From the NCBI GenBank assembly GCA_035578905.1, contig JAQJVL010000798.1:62001-126000 (forward strand): a stretch of 64,000 nucleotides of DNA. Reading direction: 5' to 3'. Every line of letters starts with the position of its first letter. Position 1 is the stretch's first letter. Shown piece after piece: positions 44,740 through 56,667 of the stretch. Source of the DNA: Stictocephala bisonia (Eukaryota > Arthropoda > Insecta > Hemiptera > Membracidae). The position numbers and the translations under genes were made by a program. Under the pieces are notes generated by a model. That model did no database searches. It was not told the DNA's origin and saw only the letters and a list, made by a program, of their open reading frames with translations.

Positions 44740-45135
44740 TAACTATGACGTCACAATCCTCTCAGATCGTGAGCGCATTGTTATATCTGTAAATACAATT
44801 TCACCGGTGACAGTCAGATTTCACAACAAAGCATCAATATCGTCGAATTAAAAAAGGCAATAACCCAATAACAAAACGTCAACAGTTTTCGATTCTCTGC
44901 CTCTTCAGCTGCCAACGCAAGGCAGTGGATGACAAAAGATTTAATTAATGGCAGCCTGAGTGCCCTTCACAGCGGTATCAATAATAATCGGCCGGCTCGG
45001 CGGCCATTTAAATAAAGCAGGCTGTGGCGCGACTTCGATTGTTGGCTAATCGCTGCTGTTGCCACTGCCTCTGTGATCACGTCGACGTAGCCACTCTGAG
45101 CGCATCACACGTCACCTCCTCTTTTGTCTCCTCTT
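44740..45135. promoter_or_regulatory. Candidate regulatory island
   Basis: It contains ACTATGACGTCACAATC (CRE-like), ATTTCACCGGTGACAG, GACAAAAGATTTAATTAATGGC (HMG and homeodomain words), CGGCCGGCTCGGCGGCC, ATTTAAATAAAGC, TTGTTGGCTAATCGC and CACGTCGACGTAGCC. Unique, no open frame. Confidence 0.3.
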
Positions 45136-46439
45136 TACATTTTTTATTTTCAATTTCACGTCAATATGTCAATCATGTTTAAATTAAAACTCGCTTAACA
45201 AGTGGATCGGAAAAACTGTTGACGTTGCTCTTTGAAAAGCTTGTAAATAATTGTTTTTAAATCGTTTTAAGCAGCTTTGATAAGATTGGAGCTGGTTAGG
45301 TATGTTACATTAGTGTATATGGTGGAATGAATTGTTACCGATGTATCATTAATGTAATTAGGTTTCCCACCATATTTGTGGAGAATACATTTACTAAGTT
45401 TTTATAACAGGATATTTCTTTTAAAACGCAACCAATGATTTGGAATGGGTTGAATTTCAATATAATACTTTAAATACAATTAAAAATACATATACTTAAT
45501 ACAATGAGTTCAGGATACTGTTCGAAAACATCTTGACATAAAACAAACGATTTTGTTTTAAAATATTCCTCTACAATAAACACTCTCTGGTCTTTGCTCA
45601 AAACCATATTTCTAACCTCAATTTATTGACATTGCACGAAATCCAAATAAAATGAACAAAAATATAAAAATGTAAGTCAGCTGATAGCCAGGGAAGGAGA
45701 AGAAGAACCAGAGCTACCAACCTATCTTAAATCTTCATTTTCTGTACGTGTAAATAGGGTTGCGTTTTAAAGGAAACACCTTTATAAGTAATGGACGTCC
45801 CATGTATTAATATGAATAGGTATGGATTTCAATAATGATTATAAACATATATTTTTACATAATTTAACAAAAACATTTTTAGCAGGTTTTTTGAAACTCA
45901 ACGAACCTTACATAGTATAAATGTAAACACTTTTTAAAGATTAAAACTTTATTCCAGTTAATATTTAATTATTGGCATTCTTGTGTAATTTACTCTATAC
46001 ATAATACATGTAGCTTTACGATATTTCTACTATGTAGATTCTGTAAGGTAGATTTGTTTGTATACAACGTATGATAAGTAGGAGGACCTTTCAAGGGGTT
46101 TAAGAAGACAGGGATGGACCGGGAACCCGAAAAAAGGTTTTGATATATACATGTTGAGTGAAGTTCAAGCTAGTGTCAAGGGGACATAAAGCGAGTGAAT
46201 TTTCCTGTCTAGGAATTTAATACTCACAATGGATTGGTTGAAAGTGAGTATATATGGTTAGTCGATATGAATCGTGAGTAGTGATAGGGTTGGAGTCCCA
46301 ACAAAGAGTATGTGTTACTCTCAACGGCCACATTGTTTGTGAGGGGCTATAATTTCCTTCTGTTTTCACTGTTTTCCTTTACCTTTTTTCTTTCTCTCAC
46401 ACTTTTCACCTTTATTGCACTTCTTGCACTTTTATATGA
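45136..46439. other. Stretch without recognised feature
   Basis: AT-rich with a moderately balanced patch at 46070-46350. No open frame with a recognisable product. Confidence 0.5.
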
Positions 46440-46640
46440 ATACTAGCCAACAACCCTTTTATCGCTACGGAGTGGTTCTCACCACCAGCTTACCCTTCCC
46501 TCCGTGGCTCTCTATAAACCATCACATTAATGTAAAAGCTCAGCCCGATGCGGTTCTCCTAGATAGAAAAGTTGTATAGCCCAGAAAACCAGGTGACGCA
46601 AAGTAGCAATCATCTCAGAATAAGTTGAAATTACTTTAAA
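46440..46640 (+). mobile_element. Dispersed repeat R5, partial copy
   Basis: ATACTAGCCAACAACCC, ATCGCTACGGAGTGGTTCTCA, GCTTACCCTTCC, CTCTCTATAAACCATCACATTAATGTAAAA and GATGCGGTTCTCC match the beginning of the 59010 copy. Similarity fades after about 46580. Confidence 0.5.
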
Positions 46641-46779
46641 TATTGCATAACGAAGAACAAATCGGCGAGCTTTTTTTGTGTCGGGTTTTTGTTGTTTTTA
46701 TCAGCTGTTTGAAATAAATTATTAATATAAATCGGTAATGACAATAAATACACCAGCTGATTCCTCACTCTTATCTCAA

Positions 46780-47000
46780 GTCCCTTTCCCCTTATGCCAC
46801 GTTCCAGCTGTACTAGACTTCAGTTCCCTCCACGTCCCTGGCCCGCCAATGGTCACATTGCCACTGTGATGTAATGAGTGGAGCTTCCCACTGCCTAACC
46901 ATGACGACGAAAGTTAAAGTGGCATAGTAGCATAGTGGCACGTCGGTTTAGTGGTGAGAGAAGACTATTGTTCTGTCTCACTTCAATGACTAGCTTTATC
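46780..47000. other. GC-richer block, unknown
   Basis: It includes CTCCACGTCCCTGGCCCGCC, CACATTGCCACTGTGATG and GTAGCATAGTGGCACGTCGG. The last resembles a tRNA A-box word, but no B box follows. No open frame. Confidence 0.25.
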
Positions 47001-47219
47001 TCTTTCATAAGATCGCAATCAAAGTGATCGAACTATATGTTAAATTAACGTAAAAAGATGGTTGTTTAATTGTCACAGTAAACATGTCTAAACAATGCAA
47101 TCGAATAATTGGAGGACAGATTGATTATTCTCATCGAATTATCTACTATATACCCACACAAATGAAACGTAATAATAGAAAATGTTCGAATATAATCAGA
47201 TAATGAAATGCAAATTCAG

Positions 47220-47490
47220 TGCGTGACATCGATTCTTGGGTGTAACGGAGCGAGAGGGCGTTATCAGTGGAATTGGCGCGTATGGGGTATTTGTTCGACA
47301 TTATCGGGAACACATAGTGAGATAACAGAGTTTACGGTGTCATGGTGGCGGTGGCGGTCTCGTTAACAGGGGAAGGGGAGAGGGGGCACACCTGATTCTG
47401 ATTAATACTTCAACCAGGATCAATATGTGAAGGAAAAAGGACGCATCCTCCCTCCCGTGTCTACCGGGGAGAACAGAGAGTATCAAACAT
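47220..47490. promoter_or_regulatory. Candidate regulatory island
   Basis: Unique balanced sequence with ATGGTGGCGGTGGCGGTCTCG, CAGGGGAAGGGGAGAGGGGGC, CACACCTGATTCTGATTAATAC and CGGGAACACATAGTGAGATAAC. No open frame or repeat copy. Confidence 0.2.
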
Positions 47491-48246
47491 TATATTGAAT
47501 AAAGATATCCTCTCGATATTTGTGTGGGACTGCTATGTGTTAAAGTAACTAGCAGAAATCACTGTTGTATCAGGACTATCAAGTTAAATGAGGAACGTAG
47601 AAAACGAAGTGTAAGAGAGATGAGGAGAAAAACGAGACGACAATAATAAACGTCTATAGAAACAAACAGACGTTCACTTCATGGCACCCATATGAGTGGA
47701 AAGAAACCTATATGAGAAACCCTTGGGAATAGACGGAGAAGAATGAAGAGACGTATAGAGAGGGAGTGGCTCCCTATGAAATCTGAACATGGCCTAACTT
47801 CGCAGAACAGGAAAATTAGCTTCACGGGACTTATATGAGTGTCTTCTTGACTCTACATTAATGTTCTAACTGTTCATTTGGACTTAAAATATAAATTTCA
47901 ATGTTCATAACAAATTTATTAAATCTTATTTTATTAAATATGTGATTAATAATGAGCACAGTAAGAAATGAAAATGTGTAAGAATGAAGGACGTTTGATC
48001 TTCTCCATACGCTCCTTTTTTTTATTTATTGTAATTGAAGAGAATAAAGAGAGGACGTGTTTACACACTTAACGCTTTTGTAATAAGTACCACAGAACAT
48101 AAAGGTGGTGGACTTCACTTAGCCGGAAGATGGTACATTAAGTCCGATACATCTTGTAGATGTTACTGGACGATACTTACTGTTTTCCTAACACTGCCCA
48201 GGTGTTCATGCTTTGATTATAAAATAAATCGTTTTATTTTACTAAC
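47491..48246. other. Stretch without recognised feature
   Basis: The plus-strand frame at 48035-48253 has no domain and ends where the Penelope-like remnant starts. Confidence 0.45.
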
Positions 48247-49105
48247 AAAATAAGTTAATAAAATAAATCCAATTATCTATCATCACACAAATTAGAAGCG
48301 TTCCACATTATGATTCATAGGCTACTGAATACTCCTCTTACAGGAAAATATTACCAACATTAAAAACAGATTGTTCTCAATAATGGAAGTCAGTTAAATT
48401 TAATAAGTAAATTAATAAATAAGCATAACATTCTGAAAAAAATAACTAAAATAACAAAATTTCTATGACCAAATCTTTACATAACATATTTTCCAAACAA
48501 TTATATAAAATAATATATAAAACAAAGAACAGTATCATAAATATACTACAAATTAATTATCCTGCGGGTGATGAAAACAAATAAAATAATCCTGGAATAT
48601 ATAAAATTAAATGTACAACTTGTTATAAATATTTAATTGGGCATAAAGGAGAAGTTTTAGTTAAATATTTAGAGAACATGTACCGAAAATATTTGTTGGA
48701 CATTTAATTCATGAAATCTATAATATTTCATCAATAAAAGACAATTTTATACATTATCCATGTTGGGCCTAAAAGTAAAAAACTAGATGCTATCGATAAA
48801 GTTTACATGTACAAAAATACAAGAGAAAATCCATCATTATTGCTCAACACGAAATGAAATTGCAGTCAAACGTTATATTCAATTCTATAATGAAGATTTA
48901 AAATTAAAAAGTGTTAAAACATTTTTTAAATGACTCATACAGATTTCTGTACTTAAACTGTTTTACTATAAGCTGTAAAAGTAAATGTTGTAGAAATGTT
49001 TTATTTTTAAACTGTATTCAAAACCTCTTGAATCTTTGTACAACTGTTAATAATATTTCGAAATTTAAATATAATTTGTTTAGTAAATTATTAAAAGATG
49101 GCTAA
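48247..49105 (+). pseudogene. Decayed Penelope-like retroelement (RT end and GIY-YIG)
   Basis: Conceptual translation across interrupted frames gives HKLEAFHIMIHRLLNTPLTG and, after one stop, NNGSQLNLISKLINKH (48265-48430). This is the pattern of the region after the reverse-transcriptase core in Penelope-like elements. Further on come GIYKIKCTTCYKYLIGHKG (about 48592-48650), which fits a GIY-YIG endonuclease start, and KSKKLDAIDKVYMYKN (about 48770-48820), which fits its C-terminal part. Several stops and frameshifts show it is dead. The catalytic RT core is missing, so the copy is 5'-truncated. The AT-rich end may be its 3' tail. Confidence 0.6.
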
Positions 49106-49135
49106 GCGTTATCATTATTTATTTTTTTATAAAAA

Positions 49136-49290
49136 CTTCACTCGCCAATTCACATGGGCCTGCAGGCCTGTGCGTGAACTTTATTCAACGAGTGAAGTAC
49201 TGACCGTTGGCTCAGTAGGGATTCGAACCTTGGTCTCTCTTTGTCTCTCTCCAGCTAACACTAAGTGACTAACACCTGAACTAATAGTAC
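49136..49290 (-). mobile_element. tRNA-derived SINE, family S3
   Basis: CTTCACTCGCCAATTCACATG, GGCCTGCAGGCCTGTGCGTG, GAGTGAAGTAC and GGGATTCGAACCTTGG match the 3606 copy. The B box reads GGTTCGAATCC on the minus strand. The A-box side has an inserted CTCTCTTTGTCTCTCTCC tract. Confidence 0.75.
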
Positions 49291-50984
49291 CAAACAATCA
49301 TTCCAGCGCTTTTTTTAGACGATTCACCGATAGATAGTAGCATAGGCACAAATCTACAGCAAATCCATTGCCTTGTCTATCTGTTTATATAGTAAATACT
49401 AGTAGCCTTTTGTAAAAAATTATTTAACGGATAACATTATCATACTTAGTATTTATATGTTTTAATAATTTATCGCTATTATTAACTTAAAAAACAAATG
49501 TTAAAGCCAAGTATTTCTGTTTCTGGGGTGCAAGTTTAGCGAATGCACTTATGAGTGTAGAACAAGCTCCAAGTATGATTACATTACTGAAAACAACCTC
49601 AAGTAGTTTCTTTATATAAAAAAATACATAATCGTTCTATCTGGCTGATTTCCTCCATTTTGCTTTAAAATGACAGGTATTTGTTTACAGATCAGCCATC
49701 AAGCATTAAAACTACTTAGCTTTGGTATTTTTCAAGTTTTACTCAAAAGTGTTTTCCTCTTATACATTTCTTATGGGGATCTGAAACGTACCGTTACCAT
49801 TTCCTTTTCCGTTTCTCCGGTGTTAGTAAACCTACATTTCGTTTTGATTTAAGAATACTCAGAGAAATGTGCACTCTATTTTGAGCTACTTATCTTTCAA
49901 ATTAATTGGGACAGAGGAGACTTACGCACGGACATTCGACCTAAATTTTGGGGCTTTTTTAAAGGATTTTTCATGTCGTGAATGTAAATAAACAAGGTAT
50001 TGAAAGCTGTACATTAGGCATCTCAAGAGAGGTTATTTTAACCTGTTTTGTTCTCTATATGTCATTTACTCATGTACGTTTACTGTTGCTGTTGGTCTCA
50101 CTACTTTATACATTTCTTTAGTTACTTTACAAGTTTTGTAATTATTTTGTACTTTGTGGTCTTGGAAGGAAAACATAAGACGTCTCGCAGGAATAGAGAA
50201 AAACGGAATTTGTAGAATGAAGTGTGTAATTTGGTGACAAGTGGTCCTTTATCCGCAAGAAAAATGACAAGGCCGTGATGATGCTGATTTGATGTCATCT
50301 TATCCTTCTTCTTCTAAAATAAGATGACTGGTGCCTCTACCAACTAATCTATGTATTAAAAGAATCGCAAAAATCTATTCCGAGTTCGTTCTGAGGTTCT
50401 TCCGTCCGATTTACTTCAATTTTTTTCATGAAATGTATCAGTACACAGATAAGGCATCAGGCTTTGGATTTCACTGAAGTCTGACCTTATTCAAATTTTA
50501 TTCAAACGTGACTTAATTAATGATTTTCCTAGGTTGTTTTCACTCAAACACACATATATCTCAGGTTGTAATTGAGGTAGGTAGTTCGTTTTGGTCTAAA
50601 AACACTCAGTGGATCAAGCCCTTTTATTTGGTATTTTTATCACCCAAATTGGTTAAGTCTGAGGAAAGTTGTATGCGGACATTAAAGCCAAACATATGCA
50701 CTGACCTACTCATCACGAAATCTCCCAAACTCCAAGTCCGACTAACTTTAAATTTGCCACATAGGTTAACCTAAGGTCCTAGAGGAGACCCACTACGAAA
50801 GTGTTTTCCACTCGAACCTCGGGAATCCTCCCCAATGGCCTTCAAACTTTCAATATTATTCTAATAGAACTATTATTTATTCATTTGTTTATTTATCGTC
50901 AGAGACTAATTAATCTGTTTACCTCGTATGATTATACTTAATACCGTTTAACCACTAATATGTGTAGTCAAATTCGTGCCGGGG
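49291..50984. other. Stretch without recognised feature
   Basis: About 1.7 kb with only short frames of no recognisable domain (49670-49852 and 50520-50774). No repeat copies recognised. Confidence 0.5.
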
Positions 50985-51057
50985 CTGAAGCCCTAGGTGT
51001 CACGAGTGCACCGAGTGGCGGGGTTGGCACGCGATGCGTGCAGGGGTGTTCTCTAGT
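50985..51057 (+). mobile_element. Helitron-type 3' terminus
   Basis: The perfect stem GCACGC/GCGTGC (51027-51032 and 51036-51041) around GAT is followed by an 11-base spacer, CTAG (51053-51056) and T. Upstream GCACCGAGTGGCGGGGTTG is the complement of the matching part of H1. This is the clearest of the four ends. The rest of the element is missing. Confidence 0.6.
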
Positions 51058-51119
51058 ACAAAATTACATTAAACTGCACATATTCCTAAGTCAAAGGGAA
51101 GAGAACTAATTCTCAACAT

Positions 51120-51430
51120 CTGATTACTGGTTTGTATTCTTACCCGGCGGAAATCTTAAGCAACCGAGGAGGGGAAATTGACTGGCGTAAAACTAATCGG
51201 TCCCTGTCGGGTTGGAGGGGAAGAGTTTATAGTCTGCGGTAAGGTAGCGCAGCGGGTGAATAGTTAACCACCGCGATAAGGAAGATAAAGGAGAGCGATC
51301 AGCGTCACTCCCTCCGGACCCCTCAGCCACCACAACAGCCAATTGGCCACAACCCTTTATAGCCTTTGTTACTTCTTAAATTACCGCCTTGTTGTCTTAG
51401 TCTTACTTCCACCGTACTACCCTTAATTAG
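51120..51430. promoter_or_regulatory. Candidate regulatory island
   Basis: Unique balanced sequence with GATAAGGAAGATAAAGG (two GATA words), GTTAACCACCGCG, CAGCCAATTGGCC, CCCTTTATAGCC and CCGGCGGAAATC. No frame is open. It could be an enhancer or promoter. Confidence 0.3.
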
Positions 51431-52479
51431 GCTAGAAATTGCAAAATATGTTCTCTTTCAATATGGTATCTAATTTTAATAAAACAATTCGGAAGTTCTT
51501 TTTTTATTTTTGTGTCTAAAGATTATATGAACTACATTTAAACTATCAACATTACTAAATTTAACTAATAAGCAGTAATTATGATATTTATATAGAACAG
51601 TGGCCTCATCGTTTTTTGGCTGAAACCATTTTCGTAATAGATATATAACCAATAAAACAGAATATTATTGTTTTTTCAACGGAAAAGGTGGTAAAATTAT
51701 GGAAATGACGAAAAAGAAAAATATGATTTTAATATGGGGTTGTGGGTTGAAGGATCACATTAAACACACGAATAAAGTTTAGGAACAAAGCAAAAAAACA
51801 CAAGACAATAAAATCATGAAGACATTGAAGTTTATTTCCTCTCTTAATTAGGAAGTAATTGGAAGATGCTTTGCCCGGTCTGCGGCCTGCATAGGCTAGT
51901 TAGTGGGGGTGAAACTAAACAGATGTTAATAAATACAGTTAGTTAACTAACTTACCCCCTTGAAACTTCCTCTCGAAAACAAAAAGGTGGTTTTTATTTT
52001 ATTAAATGTTATTGAGCAATGTGCTTACTTAATTTTTTTAAGGAGATGCCGATATTCTTTTTAACGTTACTCTACCCTTTCTTCATTCTATTGTTCTGAG
52101 TGGAGAATTTAATAAGAGTAAAGAGAAAACGAGATCAATACAAGGTAAAAATTACTTATAAAAACTACCAGTCAAGGCCAGGATTCAACCAGTGTTATCT
52201 CTATTCCAGGCTCACTGGATAATGTTAATAGTTCGATTAAACAAAGGAATTTTATAATATTGCTGTGATATTTTTTTACCACTATCAAAAAGAACATAAC
52301 AATTTAAATTTATAAATTAGCTTGAATTTTAAACAAATCAATCACGATACAATGTTTTAATCTAAGGCTAGAGTGCAATTTTAGAGAAAGGAGGCTGTGA
52401 AGAAACTCAATCACAACGGAGATAAGATGATTTGATTTAACAAGTATCCTCGTTTATAGGATCCAAGATAAAGCTACCC
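51431..52479. other. Stretch without recognised feature
   Basis: AT-rich, with a short palindrome GTTAGTTAACTAAC near 51939 and a balanced patch at 51840-51965 holding TTAATTAGGAAGTAATTGG. Confidence 0.45.
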
Positions 52480-52720
52480 CACCATTAGCCCGTTAGCGAA
52501 AACAACCATTTCGATGGCTAAGAGCCGGAAACAAAAGTTTGTGACGGCAATAGAAGATTAAAAAGGGGGAAGCAATTACAAGTTAGCAAGTTGTGGGCTG
52601 ATGGCAGGTCTTAGTGGAGCCTTTATCCCAGCTAACGGCCTGCGAGACTGGAGGGAAACTGGCTAACAATGTGTCGGACTCGTCCGTGTACTTTTTGTAT
52701 TTGTTTTTATGTTTTAATAG
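52480..52720. promoter_or_regulatory. Candidate regulatory island
   Basis: CACCATTAGCCCGTTAGCG, GAAAACAACCATTTCGATGG, GGAAGCAATTACAAG, GCCTTTATCCCAGC and AACTGGCTAACAATG lie in unique, balanced sequence without an open frame. Confidence 0.2.
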
Positions 52721-52864
52721 AAAACTGTCCAACAAGTATTGTTTTGTATGTTAGAAAAATGTTTCTTAATATTTCGAAGTATTTTATCGCGTTATTCTCC
52801 TTCAAACATCATTTTAATTGTTATTTGTGATTGTAATTTGTTGTTACTTACATTTTACAGGTAA

Positions 52865-53085
52865 ACTCCACGTCTTCGATTGTTGCGAATTCTGAATTCC
52901 ACCCTCAACATCAAGTTAATTAAAGTGTGTGTGGGTCGCTGAGAAAGTTCATTTAAGCACCTGAATGATGGTTTGCCCCAAGGATCTGTTATTGCTCCTT
53001 TTTTATTCACTATAAACACTGGAACAACAAAAGATCAGTCATGTGATTACAGAGTCGAAGTTCGTCAAACGACGAATCACATGCA
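52865..53085 (+). pseudogene. Non-LTR reverse-transcriptase scrap
   Basis: From 52961 the frame reads LNDGLPQGSVIAPFLFTINT. GLPQGSVLAPLLF-type motifs are the conserved RT block just before the FADD-type catalytic block in LINEs. The frame cannot be followed with confidence on either side. It is a short, dead fragment of an unassigned LINE. Confidence 0.6.
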
Positions 53086-53301
53086 CATGGTTAATGATTA
53101 TTCATTGCGTTCCTTTTAGGGATGATTAGCTGGTCTTCATTCATTGGAGAAGCAGGGGTTGAATAACTACGGCACCTGAAATTAGTTGAAGTTATTCAAT
53201 ATTCAAATCAAACCATAGAAATCTCAGCCTTTTTAACGGAAGATTTATATTTCAACGATAAGACACAAGTTTTTTGTACTGTAGATTTTTCATATGCGTA
53301 T

Positions 53302-53860
53302 TACTTTCTCGCATATGCGTGAGCATAGAGAAAGTATTGTAATCGTCCAAAATAGGTTTTTTATAAGTTGTTTTAAATCTATTTTAGGGTCCTCTTAACC
53401 CAAAAAAGTGGTGTAAAAAAAGAAGATTTTATGTCTGTCCGTATGTGTATCTGTCTGTGTGTATGTGCAGTTCGCACATACAGTATCCACCAGACCAAAT
53501 GAATGGATAAATGTTTATGAAATTTGGTATGCACGTGTGTTTAGCCAATACCTTTAGACCATTCTTTTCATTTATTTGAAATTTTAGTTTTTTTTTTATT
53601 TTGATAGGCAAAAAATACGAAAATGGAATTTTCTCAAAAACGGCTTTAACGATTTTGATCGAATTTTCAGCAAAGATGTAAATTATAATTAAAAATATTT
53701 TAGTAAAAACCGCATGTTTCTAACTTGACCAGTTTTTTTAGTTACGATAAAAAAAACTTATTTAGGAATCACTCTGGTAATTTTCAAAGTTTTAATTTTT
53801 TTTAATGTTTAACATGAGAGAAAGTTTGTGCCAATTGATTGGAACCATATATTTTATTTA
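53302..53860 (+). mobile_element. Hairpin-ended repeat R4, copy 4
   Basis: Terminal hairpin TACTTTCTC...TATGC-GTGA-GCATA...GAGAAAGTA at 53302-53336, then TTGTAATCGTCC, ATGTCTGTCCGTATGTG, GGTATGCACGTGTGTTTAGCC and CTCAAAAACGGC, ending ATTGGAACCATATATTTTATT. Its right half is mirrored immediately downstream. Confidence 0.75.
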
Positions 53861-54217
53861 GTCATTATTAATTGATATTTATAATTGATATTTATTAACT
53901 GATATATATCAGATCAATTATTAATTGATCTGATATATATTCAGATCAATTAATAATGACTAAATAAAATATATGGTTCCAATCAATTGGCACAAACTTT
54001 GCCCCATGTTAAACATTAAAAGCATTAAAACTTTGAAAATTACCAGAGTGTGTCTTTACTTTACAATCAGCACCACTTTCGGATGTAAAGTACTATGATG
54101 TAAAGTACCTCATCATAGAGGTACTTTATACACACAATTGTTATAGCACTAAATAAGTTTTTGTATCATAACTAAAAAAACTGGTCAAGTAAGAAACATG
54201 CGGTTTTTACTAAAATA
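53697..54217. repeat. Inverted duplication of the R4 end
   Basis: Sequence 53697-53905 is repeated in reverse at 53908-54217 around TTAATTGATCTGATATATAT-type spacer repeats. The arms share variants private to this copy (CCATATATTTTATTTAGTC, CCAATTGATTGG, CACTCTGG). The right arm contains an insert of about 100 bases (54050-54150) with a GTAAAGTACCTC/GAGGTACTTTATAC stem. Confidence 0.75.
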
Positions 54218-54239
54218 TGTATATAAAATATATATAAAT

Positions 54240-54599
54240 ATTTTAGCTGGCCTTGAAAGTCAAACAACGTACATATATTGTTTGTTTATATTTAGCCTTA
54301 TTATAAATTAGTTTGATATTTAATAGTTAAAATGTAATATATCTACTAACTATACGTTCCATAATAAAATATAAGTTACATAGCTAACTTACATTTTATA
54401 CATTCATTCAGTTCATACAAAACATACATCGCTGGTAACATAAAAAACCTTCAATTATAAGTTATTGCAATAATGAAATGTAAATAACATCTATCATCGC
54501 AATACAAACGATAACAGTAAATAAATTGTAATGAGCAAAATACATTTGGTAATTTATAACGAACTTTCAGTTCAGTAGAAATTAAACCAATAACTAAAA
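54240..54599. other. AT-rich stretch, nothing recognised
   Basis: No supported feature. Confidence 0.55.
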
Positions 54600-54960
54600 C
54601 AAATAGTGATATTTATTTGGACCGGCAGCTAGCAAATGGCTGGCTCAATTAAAATGAACAAACAAGTGCGCCACTAGTCAATAATCAACTGATATTTTTG
54701 ATAGCGGCTAATATGATTTCAAAATAAATATCGGGAACACTGGCGGTAAACACGGGCCTAAACAATGCCGGCAGTAATCCGTCGCACGCTGGCCAAAAAC
54801 CCTTCAAAAACCGCCTAAATCAATCTGCATTGAATGCATATTTGAGATTTTTGTTGCACAGTTGGCTGCATGGTTGCGATAACTCTGTTGTCGTAATTGA
54901 ATGAGATTACATTACATAGGAATGCCGGTAGTTGCCATGGCTCATATCTAGGGCTTTACC
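54600..54960. promoter_or_regulatory. Candidate regulatory island
   Basis: Unique balanced sequence with CGGTAAACACGGGCC and CTAAACAATGCC (Fox-like), GATAGCGGCTAATATG, AAACCGCCTAAATC, CATTGAATGCATATTTGAG, TGCATGGTTGCGATAAC and GTCGTAATTGAATG. No open frame. Confidence 0.3.
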
Positions 54961-54970
54961 TTGCTGATTC

Positions 54971-55126
<156 letters not shown>

Positions 55127-55254
55127 GACAAGAATCTCTCGAACTTGTTTGGTGGCTTTGAATGGTTTTCTACTGTTATTTTGTAATAACAACAATCGGT
55201 CCTCTTAAGACCAACATGTCCGCTCAAAGGTTTATAAACATTACCATAGAAGTC

Positions 55255-55510
55255 TAGGGTGTCGGGTAGTAGTCAGGATCCGGATGCCGTGTAAGGAAGA
55301 TAATTGAGTATCAGACTTGTCAATCAGATGAAAATCACAAAACACTTGGTTCGGATTCCACGTTAATCTGTAGATCCCTAAGTTGCCCCGGCTATTGGGC
55401 TATTAATAAATAGCTCTTTCTAAGAACATAGGCCATTCTGCACTCAAAATCATTCATATTCGCCTTACAATACACTCTATTTGAGTTGGTTTGTCATATC
55501 TGAGAATAAT
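55255..55510 (+). mobile_element. SINE family S1, 5'-truncated
   Basis: GTGTCGGGTAGTAGTCAG, GACTTGTCAATCAGATGAAAATC, CTTGGTTCGGATTCCACG, GGGCTATTAATAAATAGC, CATTCATATTCGCCTTACAAT and GAGTTGGTTTGTCATATC keep the S1 order. The head and the CATCCTACACTCAT block are missing. Confidence 0.7.
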
Positions 55511-55569
55511 AAAAAACAACCAAGGTATACACATTTTTTTATTCCTCCCAGAAAGTTTGCTCGTGTAAA

Positions 55570-55640
55570 TGTTTTCGACGAAGAATATGGGTACATTTAA
55601 ATCAAATGAGCGAAAGTAGTCTTAGTTGCATACAGTGTAC
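55570..55640 (-). mobile_element. SINE family S2, 3' fragment
   Basis: CGACGAAGAATATGGG, TCAAATGAGCGAAAGTAGTC and TAGTTGCATACA resemble the S2 3' part. It lies just beyond an S1 copy. Confidence 0.4.
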
Positions 55641-56667
55641 TACTATAGAAATGCTACTGAGAGAGTGACCTACTGAAAGCACCTGTTCGAGAGAGTAGCA
55701 CTGAGTGGTTGAAGTGAGATAGAGAACTACTCTTCCTTCGCTGTGTAATTTTATTTAAAAACTGTTACTAGTAAGAAGGCCACGGTTGGGCCGCGCAGTA
55801 ACAAGGCCTACACACTACATCATCAACAGAAGTGACTTTTATTTGGTTTCATTAAAACTAGCAAATCACAAGCAAGAAAACTAACAAATATAAGCTTAGA
55901 ACGATTATATTTAATCATTACTTAGTATTCAAATGACGTTTCAATGAATAATATTGTAAAAATTAAATATCAACTAAACAAGCATTTACAGTTCATTACA
56001 TTTTGTTTCACTAAACATAGTTGTGAAAGTTGGACTCTTAAAGTGCGGAAGATAGTTGCAAGCGCCCGTGATGGACGGCGGATAACTGGTGAAAAGGTTC
56101 CCCTACACTGCTACAACCCCTACATGACTTAAATATAATTCTGTCCCGCCAAATCATAGTAATGTGGGCCACTTGAGAGTATAGGGATTTGTAGATCCTA
56201 GTCTTTTGTACCTTGTGAACTTGGCTGCTGGATAAGGAGTTATTTTTTTTTACTTTTTAATAATTATGTATGAATTTTTTATTGGATTCTTTGTAATATA
56301 TTTGTTTAAATTGCAATTTGTCCTATATTGTTTTCAGTCGTAATAGTTTATTGAAAGAAAAAACTTTCTGATACAGTCCATCAAGAGAAAAATAATTTTT
56401 ATTTACGTGGTGTTGATACGTATATGGTTTAGTTAATATATGTTGTTTTAATTTTAAATTTACGATAGCTAGTAAGTAACAATTGAAGATGACAGTAGTT
56501 TTTATACCTGTCAAAACCTTTTATATATTAGAAGGTTTAGAAATCTCCAATAAATTTAACGTTATATTTCATTTTTTATATTTCTTCATATCGAAATTTG
56601 TATAACCACTCTTATTTACAGTGACTAATGACTGAATCGTTTTAACTTGTTAGTAACCGTTCTACAG
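55641..56667. other. Stretch without recognised feature
   Basis: Short balanced patches (55670-55820, 56040-56220) lack open frames and repeat copies. Confidence 0.45.
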
